A stretch of DNA of 64,000 nt from Drechslerella dactyloides (taxonomy: Eukaryota; Ascomycota; Orbiliomycetes; Orbiliales; Orbiliaceae). The position numbers and the translations under genes are program-made. The stretch is from the NCBI GenBank assembly GCA_020064725.1, contig JAGTWJ010000013.1, positions 434,001 through 498,000 of the forward strand. The letters run 5' to 3'. Shown here piece after piece: positions 23,201 through 35,655 of this stretch. Every line of letters begins with the position of its first letter. Within the stretch, counting starts at the first letter, position 1. The notes beneath the pieces are model-generated. The model saw only the letters and a program-made list of their open reading frames with translations, had not been told where the DNA came from and made no database searches.

Positions 23201-23689
23201 GGACCACTAGTGACTAAAACTAGTATTAGGTCTAAGCAAGATACGAGAGAATGCAGTGGAAGGAGCAAAGTCATGAGAAATGTCAGAATGATAAGCCGCA
23301 TCATTAAAAGAATACTCTAGGAGTAGGAAGATATGCTCCGCTTTCTGCAAAAACGCTGAAACTCCTTAAGATTACGAACGAAATCTCGCTGGGAAGGATG
23401 AGAGAGGAAGTCAAGTGATATCAAACAGCCGCTGGGGTGTCATATGAGTTGCAGTGTAAAAAAAAAAACTAGAGATATAAACAAAAAGCAGATCTATAAG
23501 CTGGATTTCGTCGTAGAAAATTTATCTTGTACTTTTCAATCATTTCAGGTAGCCTTCCCGTACTCGTGACATTATGTGGGTATTTGCCGTTAAACTTCGT
23601 GTCGCTTCGTTATTGATTGGAGTCTCCGGGTGGAGACCGGGGGATTGGGGAGAAAAAAGTGGGGCTCGTCGCAACGATGATTCTGGCAA
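20242..23689. other. 3.4-kb intergenic region
   Basis: No convincing gene on either strand. The MET2 promoter lies at its left. Short open frames at 20667-21025 (minus), 21703-22029 (plus) and 22905-23210 (plus) show no known motifs or intron-supported extensions. A (A)9 run is at 23458-23468. Confidence 0.5.
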
Positions 23690-24568
23690 CTATAGCTCGT
23701 TAAGGACTCTGGTTGCCTGTTGCAATCTCTCCAACTGGCCCTGAATATCGGGCCGCGTAGCGTATGAGGAGCTCATCGGTGACGTCGGAAGGCTCTCGAA
23801 ATCCTGCACGGCGCTTTCGTCCGCTTCCGCTTTGCGCGACGCGGCTTCCGCCTCGGCCGCGTTAACCTATCCGTAGTACGGCTGCCTGTCAGCGGATAAT
23901 CCTCCATAATACGGGCTATCCGGTCCGCCAAAGTAGTAATCTACACTCACCCAAGACCAAAGATCTTCGCTCACGCTGCTTGATTCCCGTTTATGAATGT
24001 ACTGTTTGAGCGTCGCAAATCTAGTCTCTTCGTCCTCCTTACCGTCTGCGTCTAACGCTAGGAGGTCCTTCATAGACCACCTCCTCATAGCTTGAGCAAT
24101 GGTCCCTTCTGACCTTCTCGATCCAACGACAGGCGCCCCGCTTTTCGGTAATCCACCAGCTGGAGGAACGGGTGTTTGTGCACCACTCATTGTCCAATCG
24201 CCGTCCGTGTCTACCTCTAAAGAGTCGTTTCCTTGGCTGATTGAACTTGTCTCACGCTGTGGCGGCGAAAGCTCTTGTTGATCTTGTTGTTGCTGCTGCT
24301 GCTGCTGCTGTTGCTCAAGCTCCAAGGCCAAACCAGCGGGAGGGGCCGATGGCGGCAGAAGGTATACCGAGCCGCCGTCTTGCAGCCCATGAAACTCGGG
24401 TAGGATCGAAGATAGATCCTCTGTCGATTCCAGCGCGTTAAACGATGCAGCTGGAATCAAGGCGGGTCTCCGGGTGTTACGGGACCTGCTGGGAGACAGT
24501 GTAGCGGCTTTTAAGGCGCTCGTAACGGTCACATCGGTTCGACGCGGTGAATAAGTCTTCGATGACAT
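23690..24568 (-). CDS. Hypothetical poly-Q protein
   Basis: Two exons, 23951-24568 and 23690-23866, give 264 residues. The naive ORF stops at a TAG (23867-23869) that is the 3' end of an 84-base intron: GTGAGT donor after DLWSW, GCTGAC branch, GGATAG acceptor. Splicing restores a charged, helical C-terminus (VNAAEAEAASRKAEADESAV, then a Gln/Leu-rich helix ending in VLNEL). The start is the first ATG in frame; the frame extends a few codons further with no ATG. A run of 10 Gln sits at about residues 86-95. A Ser/Arg-rich N-terminus (SPSRSRNTRRP) and the helix MRRWSMKDLLALDADGK are visible. I do not recognise the family. It looks like a conserved, mostly disordered fungal protein. Confidence 0.75.
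24284..24313 (-). repeat. CAG/CAA repeat encoding 10 glutamines
   Basis: Thirty bases of mostly CAG with CAA at the ends, read on the minus strand, in frame in the poly-Q protein. Such runs commonly vary in length between strains. Confidence 0.8.
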
Positions 24569-26312
24569 TCTCAATGCACCCAAACGAGCTAGTCGACGTA
24601 GCGACAGGCCGGAATCAAGGCGAGCTGTTATGGAATAACACAGCTACGACGGGGGTTGGTATCGGTGAAGATATGCGCCCGGCGGTGGCGAATGGACGCA
24701 GCTGTAGTTAGGGCGGACCGTAGATCCTGGGTGCCGCACGCGCAGGTATATCGCTTGGGAGAGTAGCCTCGAGTAGAAAAGCCTATCGGCAATGGCGATT
24801 CCGGCTTTCGTTCTGCGAGCTTTGTGCGGACGTGGGATCTCGGGGGTTAATCGATGCATAGGAAAATGGGTGTCGCCCTGTCGGTGAACGAATTTGTCCT
24901 AGTGTCCAGATACTAGCTAAGTAGAGCCTAGCTCACAACGTGACTTTGACTAGCCAGCAACCGATAGCCTGGTTGGTTTGTCGTTCGAGTGCAAGCCTAA
25001 AGTAATATGTAAGCAAGTAGTACTTCTCGAGCGAAAAGAAACCATTAAGTGCGCAGGGTCTGGCAAAACCTATATATTCAGAGCCGTAGAACCCTCGAAT
25101 TCGTGAATGCTATGCAGGAATTGAGGAGAATCCTCGCGTCTGTTAGGATTGCAGTTTTTCAGAGTTTTGGTTCGAAGGGAGCAATGATTATTGTGCAAGC
25201 GAGAATGAGGGATTCAAGCCAGAGTACAGTCTCTTCATTTCCACGAATTCGCGTTTTCCGCGAACTGCAGAAAAAGAAAGCATAAGGATCAGACAAAAGC
25301 AATCATACATGTAACAGAGTTATCCGCGACGCACTTATGTACCTTAAGACCTCGACAACTGATCTCAGTTAGTGTCAAGATGCTCAGCTTAAATAAAATC
25401 GTAGTCTTATAAATATATCAAGTCAAGCTCCCCTTCACTCGAAGATTAACTTAACCGTCTCTGTTCAGACTTCATCTTACATACTGCTGCGGCGTACCTG
25501 GCTACGTCAGCCCCGAAATTCCCAAACCTACTTACTTAGTACCGGTCCAATCCCGGCCTCTCACCGCACCGTAAACGCGAGCCCCGCGAGAATGCAGTAA
25601 TATGCAAGCAGTGTTCCCCCTTCGCACGCCACCTTTTGTCTCAGTTTATTCCAGAAATATTGCGGTTGAATGTTGACATTGCGCATCGGGCATTCAAATC
25701 GAGGTTTGCGAACCTAATACTGCCACCATTAGCACCTTCCTTTGGGCTTCTACTACAATTGAGCCTTACTAGTCTTGGCACTGCCGTGGCGCAGTTCCAA
25801 CCACCGCCAGCTCTCCGCTTTGTTTCCGTCGCCCTGGTATCGTGAGCCTCCCCGAGCTGTTTTCCTGATCTCTCCCCATGCTCCCGTCAGGCCTTCGATT
25901 TCCATGCGAATATTAAATCTCGACGAAGATCCCGTGTCGCCCTTTCCATCGGAGACGTTGCTCCAAACCCAGGTCCCGCCAGCAGCCATCCTGAAGGAGG
26001 ATTTTCGAATTTTCGCCGTCTCGGATCGCGGCAGAGAAACCGCAACCACGGAGTCCGATACGACATACCTGACAGACTACAAATCGAGCAGAGCACGGCC
26101 GAATTGGCTCCGCGGGCTTCCAGCTTTTGACCCCGTAAACCGTTGATTCTCAAGTACGTGCGCGATTCTCAGATCTGTATCTCGGGACATGACTCCCACA
26201 ACCGACTTTAGCTGACTCTGCTGCGTAACAGCGTAAACTTGAAATTTTGATTTGCGTGCTACTTGCAGTTTAATACCGATTCTCGGATATTAAGAACATC
26301 GTATAGCAAAGA
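24569..26312. other. Intergenic region
   Basis: Divergent region between the poly-Q gene (minus) and the next plus-strand genes. The open frames at 25775-26146 (plus) and 25887-26153 (minus) overlap each other, lack ATG starts and show no domain. They are not called. Confidence 0.45.
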
Positions 26313-26576
26313 ATGGATATAAATCAAGAGCCCAAAGATGGCGCCTTGAGCAGTAACGCACCTCCAGATATCGCGGGCAGATTCCAAGCGGGACTGCGAG
26401 ACCCGAGAGCTAAAGTCGCCTGCCCGCAGTGTCGCTGGACGGGCACGAATATCGCCAAACACTCGCTGGAAGAGCATGGGGCGAATCTGACAGGAGAGCA
26501 GCTTGCTGCCGCTGTCTCGGTTGCCGATGACAAGTATGTAGTATCTCTGTCCAATCCGGCAAGCCTGCCCCAGTAA
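26313..26576 (+). CDS. Small putative C2H2 zinc-finger protein
   Basis: A short ATG-initiated frame of 87 codons. It contains one zinc-finger-like element, C37-x2-C40-x9-H50-x4-H55, followed by GANLTGEQLAAAVSVADD. A possible 40-base intron (GTATGT donor after ADDK, CCCCAG acceptor) would replace the last residues by a short basic tail, VKIGGYERARN. The leader is AT-rich. Similar small single-finger ORFs occur in fungal genomes, but I cannot name a family. It lies 409 bases upstream of the PIN-domain gene on the same strand. Confidence 0.35.
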   Translation: MDINQEPKDGALSSNAPPDIAGRFQAGLRDPRAKVACPQCRWTGTNIAKHSLEEHGANLTGEQLAAAVSVADDKYVVSLSNPASLPQ

Positions 26577-26985
26577 GGTCAAGATCGGAGGATATGAGAG
26601 AGCTAGAAACTAGGGAATCTAGGTGGAAGGCCCATGCTTGTATGGTGCGGAAAATGTTGAGATGGTTGCGTGGAGGAGGAGTGGTCTCGAGATCAGGAGA
26701 CGAAGGGCTGGCGGTTATATACGCCGCTGCTATTTTTATAGCAAGCATCAGCTACTTCAAACTCTGTGAAACTCTCCACGCAGACATTCGACCACCAATC
26801 TCTCCCGCTACAAGAAACTTGCTAGCGGCTTCCACCAACGACAACCAGTGTCCCTACTCTCTCACCTTGATTCAAATTTGTCAGACTTGCATATGATCCC
26901 GAGCACAGTCTAATCTGTGAGCTAATGAACTTCCTGCACGGATAGGACCCCCACACTACCCCAGGTCGCCACCGAAGACATACAA
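26577..26985. other. Intergenic, promoter side of the PIN-domain gene
   Basis: No other coding sequence. Pyrimidine-rich leader before the ATG at 26986. Confidence 0.4.
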
Positions 26986-29900
26986 ATGGAAATCGACGAC
27001 ACCGCCGCCGCGGCCCCCCCTACCGCTAGACCTCCTCGACGCAGGTTCGGAGGAGGCGGCGGACGCAAGGTCGAATCCGCGAACTTTGACCCGGACTACG
27101 TGCGGAATCCGCGCCCCGGCCGAAATGACAATGCATCAGGCCCACATCGGCTCTTCGATCATCGGGCGGACACCGCCAGGCCCGGAGGGGCTCGCGCCTC
27201 TGGGTCCCAGCGTGGCCAACATGCGCAAACTACCCCACATCAGCCGAACACTCAAAGGCCTTCTTCCCAGGTGCCTCGTCCAAGGAATATCCAGCCTCAT
27301 CCTACCCATCATGGTGCTCCCGTTCTCTTGCGGAAGCCGCCCGTTGTCAATGCAGTCGCTCCCACTTCCCCTACTGCCTCCACCTCCTTTACCCCTGTGA
27401 ATCAACCTGGCTCGGATGAAGACGGCTCGGAGCAACAGCCCGAGTTGATACTACAGCCAGAGACTAGACCGATATCACAGGAGCAATTGGTCGCGGAGGT
27501 TAAGGGGATATATGCCGGCTTGGTCATGGTAGAAGCTAAATGCATCGAAGTAGATAGCAAGCAAGCTGCCGCTGCGACTCAAGGTGGGAAAGATGTCCCA
27601 CGCCTGAACAATGACCAATGGCAAGCTTTGATCGCTCTTCATCGAACACTGTTGCATGAGCATCATGACTTCTTCCTTGCCTCGCAACACCCTTCTGCCG
27701 CCCCTTCTTTGAGAAAGCTTGCAATCAAATACGCCATGCCAGCGCGCATGTGGCGACACGGTATTCACAGCTTCCTAGAGTTGTTGAGGCACCGTCTCCC
27801 TGATTCTTTTGAACACATGCTGGAGTTCATATACCTCGCTTATGCGATGATGGCACTTTTATATGAGACAGTACCGGCCTTCGCCGATACCTGGGTTGAG
27901 TGTCTAGGAGACTTGGGTCGCTACCGAATGGCCATTGAGGAAGGTGATCCTCGTGATAGAGAGGTTTGGATGCACGTCTCGAGATTCTGGTACTCGAAGG
28001 GAACCGATCGCCAGCCAAATGTGGGACGTCTTTACCACCATCTTGCAATCCTCGCTCGCCCCAACATCTTACAACAGCTTTTTTTCTACTGCAAGGCTCT
28101 TGCCGTGGCTCAACCTTTCTCCGCGGCTCGGGAAAGTATCTTGACTCTCTTCGATCCAACGGCGCTGAAAGAGCAGGATATCGAAGGAAACCAGTCCGCT
28201 GACGCAACTTTCGTCCTCCTCCATTCAATCTGCTTTACGTTTGTGAATCAAGATGCCTTCGCTGACAAGAAAGTCGACTACTTGGACCTCTTGGATAAAA
28301 AGATTGGCGTTACAAAACTGAAGTTCAAGGTCCAAGGTGTTTACATCGCAATTTGCGGTGTCGCATCACTCTTCCAGTACAATCTCAAGGAAGGCAGGAT
28401 GAAGATGGCAACTACCGCCAAGGAGAACGAAAAAGCTACCAAAGATGCTGAGACTAGCTATAAGGCCGCCCAAATGCAAAAGCAAGACCCAGATAACTCC
28501 TTGCCTCCCGGCCCCGTCATTGACGGTCATGATCCCAAGAATTCTCTTTCTGTCAGCCCACCGGAGTTGGACCCATCTCTAAACTTCGACATTTCGCTGA
28601 CACACGCGCAAGAATTGGCCTTTGATATTCTCACCCTCGCCTTTGACAGAGAAAACGATCCTGCTGTTCAGCCTCATATACATGTCTGGCTCGTTTTCCT
28701 CAACTATCTCAAGGAGTACCCTGAAGGGATGGCATTGATTGTCAGGAACTTCCCTTGGGAAAAATTGGCGCACTATGCAACCCAGCTTCTCAAGAAACGC
28801 CGGACTGACGAAGCAGCTCTTGAACGCATCCATGATAGCGATTCTTTCCCCGTTGTGCAGAAAGGCTTCCGTCCTCTGCCTGAGGAGTTCATGATGCGGG
28901 GCCTGGAGATTGCGCGCAGATACTTCCCCTACGGATACTTCAGTCGCATCCAAGTCGACGACGATGAGAGGTTGATCGAGCTTCCTTCTATGAACCTTGT
29001 CCGGGAGGAAAAAATGCTCTGGCTGTTAGTAAAATTCGCCAACCATGGTCCATGGCTCAAATATGACCCCAATCGCTTTTCCTTCTCTGTTTCTGCAGAA
29101 CTTCGGACCGTCCTCCAGGAATTCAACCACCTGCCGAATGACCAGCCTATCGTTCGGATGGCGGATGACTCGGACATCGAGATGGATGAGGACCCCGCCG
29201 CCTTCGCTGGCGAGGATGAAGAAAGTCTTGATGAGATAGAGAACCCAGAGCTTACGCAGCTGCTGGCGCAACGACGGGATCTTAGAAAACAACTCAATGA
29301 CCCCAATACAGTATCTCCCGAAGAAGACAAGAAGCTCAAGACGTCTGCTGCCTTCTCAGCTGAGTCATTCAAACCTGGTTTCACAACCATTGTTGTCGAC
29401 ACAAACAGCATCGTAAAGTACCTCGACGTGTTCAAAAACATCCTCGAATCAAACCAATGGTCCATCGTTCTTCCCTATTGTGTCATAACTGAGCTTCGCG
29501 GCCTCCAACGCAATGGGGGCAAAGTCTCAGAGACATCAGAAATGGCTCTCAAAGTTCTAGGACAAGCACTGAAGGAGAAGAAGAGCCTCCGAATCGTCAC
29601 AGCCAAGGGTAACGCCATCATTGATATCTCCGTTCAGTTCTATGAATTGATCGAGGATTACAGCGAGGATGGAAGGAAAAATCTCGACGACATCATCATT
29701 GAAACAGCTAGAGCGCAAGGCGAGATCTCAGCAAAGCGTATCTCCGGCAGTGGAACCGAGCCTGTGGTTCTCATCACCGACGATGCCGTCATGCGGCTTA
29801 AATCCATTACGAGAGGCGTAGCTTCCGTCAGCACGAAGCAATGGATACAATATATGGCGCCTCTTGACGAAGCCACGCAACGAAAAATCGCCAACACATA

Positions 29901-30078
29901 CCACGCCCTCATGACAAAGTACCCAAAGCTCGACCAAGACCGGGTTTACAAAGCCGCAAGATATACTGCTGGCGACGAGAACTCTGCAGCTAGTATACTT
30001 CGAAGAGATATGTCGGCGAAGAAGCGGCGGGCACAAGCTCATATGGATAGGCAGAAACATCCTGGCATAGCAGGTTGA
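26986..30078 (+). CDS. EST1/SMG6-like protein with C-terminal PIN nuclease domain
   Basis: A single exon of 1,030 residues. An Arg/Gly/Pro-rich disordered N-terminus (1-160) precedes an EST1-type helical, 14-3-3/TPR-like region. Its blocks include LRHRLPDSFEHMLEFIYLAY, then the tract from WVECLGDLGRYRMA to YSKGTDRQPNVGRLYHHLAI, the signature of Est1/Smg5-7. An acidic linker (about 720-750) leads to a PIN domain at about 798-960: FTTIVVDTNSIVKYL (Asp805), ITELRG (Glu836), NLDDIII (Asp901/902) and LITDDAVMRLKS (Asp932/933). The acidic quartet is complete, so nuclease activity is plausible, as in SMG6, which cuts mRNA in nonsense-mediated decay. A telomere role is also possible. The last ~60 residues are basic. 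Intronless, unlike most neighbours. Confidence 0.9.
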   Translation: MEIDDTAAAAPPTARPPRRRFGGGGGRKVESANFDPDYVRNPRPGRNDNASGPHRLFDHRADTARPGGARASGSQRGQHAQTTPHQPNTQRPSSQVPRPRNIQPHPTHHGAPVLLRKPPVVNAVAPTSPTASTSFTPVNQPGSDEDGSEQQPELILQPETRPISQEQLVAEVKGIYAGLVMVEAKCIEVDSKQAAAATQGGKDVPRLNNDQWQALIALHRTLLHEHHDFFLASQHPSAAPSLRKLAIKYAMPARMWRHGIHSFLELLRHRLPDSFEHMLEFIYLAYAMMALLYETVPAFADTWVECLGDLGRYRMAIEEGDPRDREVWMHVSRFWYSKGTDRQPNVGRLYHHLAILARPNILQQLFFYCKALAVAQPFSAARESILTLFDPTALKEQDIEGNQSADATFVLLHSICFTFVNQDAFADKKVDYLDLLDKKIGVTKLKFKVQGVYIAICGVASLFQYNLKEGRMKMATTAKENEKATKDAETSYKAAQMQKQDPDNSLPPGPVIDGHDPKNSLSVSPPELDPSLNFDISLTHAQELAFDILTLAFDRENDPAVQPHIHVWLVFLNYLKEYPEGMALIVRNFPWEKLAHYATQLLKKRRTDEAALERIHDSDSFPVVQKGFRPLPEEFMMRGLEIARRYFPYGYFSRIQVDDDERLIELPSMNLVREEKMLWLLVKFANHGPWLKYDPNRFSFSVSAELRTVLQEFNHLPNDQPIVRMADDSDIEMDEDPAAFAGEDEESLDEIENPELTQLLAQRRDLRKQLNDPNTVSPEEDKKLKTSAAFSAESFKPGFTTIVVDTNSIVKYLDVFKNILESNQWSIVLPYCVITELRGLQRNGGKVSETSEMALKVLGQALKEKKSLRIVTAKGNAIIDISVQFYELIEDYSEDGRKNLDDIIIETARAQGEISAKRISGSGTEPVVLITDDAVMRLKSITRGVASVSTKQWIQYMAPLDEATQRKIANTYHALMTKYPKLDQDRVYKAARYTAGDENSAASILRRDMSAKKRRAQAHMDRQKHPGIAG

Positions 30079-31760
30079 TGATATGGCAAGAAATGGTTTC
30101 AGCAAATCGCGGGTGGTCTGCGTGTCGGAGCCACCGTTATATCATTCAAATTGCACACCCTTAGAATATGGAGACCCCCAAACCTTATGGGAAGTTTGCG
30201 AACATTTATCTCGCCTGGGATTCCCGCGGACCGTGTTTCATTTCCTGTTGGCCAACGTCTCGCGCAGCTCTGGACCCTGGAGAAATCGGACATCTAAGGA
30301 TCTTTCTCATGCCACTTGATGGACTTGTGAACACGCTCTTAGGACCCGGTCTGGCGGGAGAGGTACATCTGGACTCTGGTAAGGCGATAGATCACAAGGA
30401 CCCAGGCTCAGATCGAACTACCAGAGCGGACGTCTCTTGATTCTACAACTCTCTTTATTCCTGGAGGAGGGCTACCACTACGTCCGAGTAAACGAGGAGC
30501 ATATAACCACAATGGACGAACAATTCTACTCTCTGCTCTTGATTCCATTTGTTTTTTTAAGGATTCCTACCGGTTAGCCCTGGATCCATCTCGGTTGCAT
30601 CACAAGTGTAGGATGGCGTTGACAAGAGTGTTCTTAAGAATTCATAGCAATATATCAAGCTTGGAGTACGTGGGAGCGATATCTATAGTGATTCATAGGC
30701 ATTAATTCATCATAAGACTATGGTTCCGCTGTCGGCCTCGCAAGCCAAGCTTATACAGTTCACAATAGTTCAAATATTCAAGATCCCAATTCATAATATA
30801 GATTTTAGTTTCGCGTTACGATAGCTAATATGCGACGTCGACGGATAGGCGTAAGCTAGCTGAGCCTTTTCGGAGAGCTATTTTTCAATGAATACCACAA
30901 AACCACTGTTTACAATTGTGAATTACCGCGTAGTTGCAAAAATGCGTAGACTTTGTTCCTATCATGATCATTCAGTACACTTGCCGACTCTTCAATATCA
31001 GAGATGATGACCGTTATCCCGAACGGCAATATCAACCTGGATGTTAGCCCCTTGCAATGAATGATTTGCTGGGTCTTACCCCCTAGGCCTCGATATCGAT
31101 AACATTTTGTGTCAGATATATGATAAGAAAAAAAAGAAATATGCAATTGTTCTTAGTTCCAGACTAGGCTATAATTGAGCAATCCGGGCGATGGCAGTAC
31201 TGGAGTATTCCCAGCTTGCAGGCCGCCTAAGTGAACGCCTCAGCACGGATGCGCATATGCGTTGACATGGATTCTGCGTTGCGTTAGTCGTTTGCATCAT
31301 GCGCAAGGAGAGTTTCGAGAAACGGGAGCTAATCGACCACCGGCCACCGTACGCAAGCATTCTAGCAAGCCTTGGAAAAAGTCTTCGAGCTCCATAGGTA
31401 GGATCGCAGATACGAGAAACTTGCACAGGCGGGGTCGATTAATGTCAAATCCGACAACCGCTCTCACTCTAGCTACCAGTCGAAGATATTCTGGAGCTAG
31501 GGGCTACTAGCATTCTGCATGCAGTTGGAGTCAGTGCGGAATCCGTTATAGCGGGTTTATAGCGTGTCATGCATGCAAGTTAGCGATTGATTCCTTATCG
31601 AAGGATCCTTGCACAATTGCACGTGTGCGATTTCGAAGGTTGCAAGTCGCTGGATCCTGCGGCTCCTGCCGGCGCCCCGCGTGAGACTGGTTGATTTCAA
31701 AAATTCCGTGAAGTCGTCTCGAGATCTCCAGAATTATAGAGGCTGTACGCCATTTAGTTG

Positions 31761-31908
31761 AGCCTTGTGACAGTTCGAGAACCCCAGTGATGCAACAGAG
31801 CCACCTTTGAGCGGCTGTTTAGCTCACCCAGGCCAGCAGGGGTATCATTCAGGCCTCCTTCGTATAATGATAGGTGTTTCCTAATTTAGGAATAACTCGG
31901 AACTGATA
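31761..31908 (-). repeat. Repeat fragment A (inverted copy of 43476-43624)
   Basis: The reverse complement of this stretch matches 43476-43624 closely by eye, including the blocks CAGTTCCGAGTTATTCCTAA and GAATGATACCCCTGCTGGCC. One short indel sits near 31858-31866. Confidence 0.7.
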
Positions 31909-33206
31909 AAGTGCGGGGCAACGCACCGAATTTTTTGAATCTGCGAGGCTGTGCCGTCCCACGATGCTAGTCTCGGGATGTACTGTCCAGTCGTGCATGA
32001 AATCAAATAGCCTCGCGGACCTATTGTAGAAAAGTATCTGTATTCCACATGGTCTTGGATACATCAAGGTTGTGAAATACCCCTCTTTCCAAAACTGGAC
32101 GCGTGCATGTCCTCAGGCCTTCCTTCACATTGCATTAATATTGATCAGTCTCGAGGCCATTGATCATGATTCTCATGATAAAATTAGCATCGCGATCTGC
32201 ATGCTGTTTGCGTATCAGAATTCTCAAAAATCAAGAATCAAAACTTAACTAGCTAGAAGAGCAGTGCCGCCTCATATCTTACTACAACCTATATATTATC
32301 AAGCTTCAAGATAGAAATGTGGTCCATGCGAGAGTAGGAACCCGGCCAAGACTCAGAATCAGGTAGCATCTCCGCGATGCCACCCGGCTCATTACGAAAG
32401 ATGGTCAAATCGGGAGGACAAACAACCCTGGCACGTGGCAGGCTTGTATCGTAGATTAGAAGCCCGCGGACGCCTTAACGTTAGACTGAGTGCTACTCAA
32501 CAGGCCTCCCGCGTCGGCTCCTGTGATCAGTTCTCCTGTGTATTGATGCGGGGCTCTCAACAGTTCACGCAGACTGTATATGTAATGCGCATGCATGCTC
32601 CTAAGGTTGACCAACGTATCTCGTCTCGAGAGCCGGCATACCCCGATAAGACCCGCATTAATCCCTCTCGATCCCGAAAGCCTCTCCGCTTGCTTTTCCC
32701 CACGAAATGAAGGATCCATTCTGTCACCTTCGCGGACCGGACCCCTCTTTTCAATTCTTTAATATATCCATCAATTAATTAGCATTGTCGGATTTGTTGC
32801 GAGTTTGTCTCAAATTGAGTTGTGTAACCTCGGAGCCCATTGATATGGAGTCGTCAACTAGCAACTATCCGGTCGCAGATACATAAAATCGACAGATACT
32901 GCTGCTGCTGATAATACATAATTCATGCCACGAAATGATTTGTTTGAACAACGAACGAGTGCCCCTTATATTTCCTGGAAATCGCTATCGACAAGTGCGC
33001 GCCAGAGATTGGCCTGTTTCTATTGTTGTGGTACGCGTAGTCACTATATTAGAAACACAAAAATATACATACACTTACTTACGCGTATATATACGTACTG
33101 ACTGAGGAAAGTACGTAGATCCGAGAATTCAGCCTTGAACCACCTTTGAGGCTATCTGTTGGGATATATTAGTGAGTACTTCTCATCTTGCAGGAGACTT
33201 GAGGTT

Positions 33207-33310
33207 GAGTCCGTGAATCGTCCTTCTGGTGAATCGATTGTGGAGCTAGCTCCGCACCAGACTCCAGCCACCACCAATCATGTGCGGCTTCAAGCGGCGC
33301 TATCCTCCAG
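33207..33310 (+). repeat. Repeat fragment C (copy of 43769-43865)
   Basis: Direct match to 43769-43865 with shared blocks CCGCACCAGACTCCAGCCAC and AAGCGGCGCTATCC. Small indels interrupt the match. Confidence 0.7.
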
Positions 33311-35568
33311 CCTGTATTTTGCGCAGTGGTCACACTCTGTCACGAATCGTGCCTCGTGCGGGTCGAAACGTTTGTTCATTCCCACCAAGGCAAATTTCAG
33401 AACTAGGCAGCAGCTTTTGCCTGCCGCGGCTTTTGATCGACCAAACGCAAAGATCTGACGATCGCAGTTACAAAGCTTCTCGCTTCCCGTCGAATCGTTC
33501 TTACCAAGAGCAAAAGTCAATAATATCGTCAGACCCGTACAATCATAAACTCCTGAAAGCGAAACTTGACTATGTGTGAACGAACCCCACAGCTTTATAT
33601 GCATGGTGACAACGCTGTGATATTTGACTTCTGGCTAAGTACTTAAGTACTTACCTATATTAGAGGATCAGAAGCACCAAATCAACGAGCTCGAGAAATC
33701 GGAAAGAGGGGGCCTGATGCATGCCCATGCAGGCCTAGTGATCCCACATAGTTTAGTCTCTCCCACGACAGCTAATAAATGCGTCACTCTCTTCTTTACA
33801 GCGACTGAACCTGCAGAAGGACAGAACACGCAGCCGCGCAAATATACGAGCTCCGATGCCTAAAATAGAAACTGGAGACGTGAAGCCTTCAAGGAGCATC
33901 TGCATATATATAAGTACTTAGCTGTATCCAAGAGTTTTCGCGTGGAATCTTCCAATTCGACAAAGATAAAGATATTGATGCTGCATGCCCACGGATGTTG
34001 AAGGTGTGCTACTGCAGCCAAAACCTCTGAGCTGGACAAAACGCAACATGTATAATTAATATGCGCAAGTGCTCTCGCGTTGTGAATTGGCATACTATTA
34101 TGTATTATATACAAGTAAATGAATCAGAATTTACTTATTCGGGTAGCGTGCTCGATTGGGTCACCGATAGTGTAGAAATTGCTGAGATTATATAGAAGAG
34201 GAGGGTCAGGCCCTCACGACTTACACTCCAGAAGGTCAGATAGTTTGCAGCCGCCAGTTTGCTGTACAGTTGTCGTTCGAGCAATCAAGAGCGCCTCCCC
34301 ATCTTTTCGAAAAGGAATGCATGACATCAGCCGTTTGTCCATTCTTACTTTGAGAAAACATTCCGAAGATTGTCACACAGAGCGAATTGTTGCTCGCCAG
34401 TTGGCATATGGTCCGCGAACGCGAAATTGATATACTTGCCGGTGCCAAAGTCCACCGGATCGTTCTCGCAATGCATTGTGAAACAAATGGTAGGACTGGT
34501 ATCCACGCGGATATAGCATCAATCTTATTTTGATGCTATACAAGCGCAAACACTGAGAACCTATCCGATGAATGAATGGGATATCTCAATGGTGCGTTTT
34601 GCTGTAGGGTGTGATTGTTCAGCCCCACTTGATAGGATCATTGCTTTTCTTCAGGCTAGACAGATTGACGGAGGCGCTTCACGTAAAGGAATTTTCTCGG
34701 GGACTAGCAAAGGAATCTTGGGATTTCTGCACACAGATTGGCCACAAGATCTTTCTTTGTCGGTAGATTGGTGACTTTGGTGTCAGTGGATTGGCGAGAA
34801 TTTGACTCCGAGACTCGGCGGCGGCGGGCCCGGGACTTCTCAGACACTCTTGAATAGAGCCATTCTAGGATATATCTGTGAGTATAAGGCCCACTGTGAG
34901 CATCTACTTGTACTCTGACGTTTTTATCTTTACATTGATAGGTGGTCTTAGGCCTGGGGGGTGGTATGGCCTGCCGGTTGGGGTGGCTTTGGAGTGGGTC
35001 TTACCTACATTCAATTTGATAGAGAAACTGCTTGTGGAAATCGGGTGAACTGTCGCACTTGAACTTCCAATCCTTAGAGGCGCCATGGGACTCAGGGCTT
35101 CAGTCTCGCACTTGTCTTGAAATTGCTCTTGCTGTCAATTCAATGAACCCAAGGCGTCAAACTTTCCCAGCCTCGTTAAGCTGAAGCTCTCTATAGACGT
35201 CGCGCAACTGGACGCATATATATATAGGAGCCAAATGAGCCGATTCAAGGAAATTAAGGCACGTGCCGCTTCCAGCTTAATTACGTGAAGGATCCAGACT
35301 GCTGCTGTATTGCTAGCCTTTAAACATCAGGGTATCGACTCGCCTTTTGGACCACCCGCCTTGGCGCATGCATAGACCTAAGCGAACCGGACGCATGTCC
35401 AAGGAGGGAGTTTCCTGAGTTGGAAGAGTTCCACGGGGAGCGAGAGCTAGTCTCGGGGGGGGGAGGGCCTGACTCCGGGAACGCTGCGAAACCGAAAAAA
35501 CGCGAAAAAAACGCAGCAGGATGTAGCCCCCCTGCTCTCAAAGTTCGAGAAAAAGCATTTTGAACCAA

Positions 35569-35655
35569 CTGCAGCTCTGACGTTAGCTCAGTAAGAATTT
35601 TGTACCTTATTGAAACACCACATCCGGTTTCGGCACGCGCACCCCAGACCAAAGG
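35569..35655 (+). repeat. Repeat fragment B (copy of 43649-43734)
   Basis: Direct match with shared blocks CTGCAGCTCTGACGTTAGCT and ACACCACATCCGGTTTCGGC, then ACG and the CACCCCAG word. The middle is diverged. Confidence 0.7.

Noticed and set aside
23867..24583. Poly-Q ORF ending at TAG 23867 and starting at 24583
   Set aside because: The TAG is the end of a well-formed intron, and the 24583 start is TTG; the first ATG is at 24568.
25775..26153. Overlapping open frames on both strands
   Set aside because: Both begin at non-ATG codons, no motif, and they overlap antisense.
28929..29465. 178-codon minus frame in the SMG6-like gene
   Set aside because: Ser-rich antisense shadow of the PIN-domain region.
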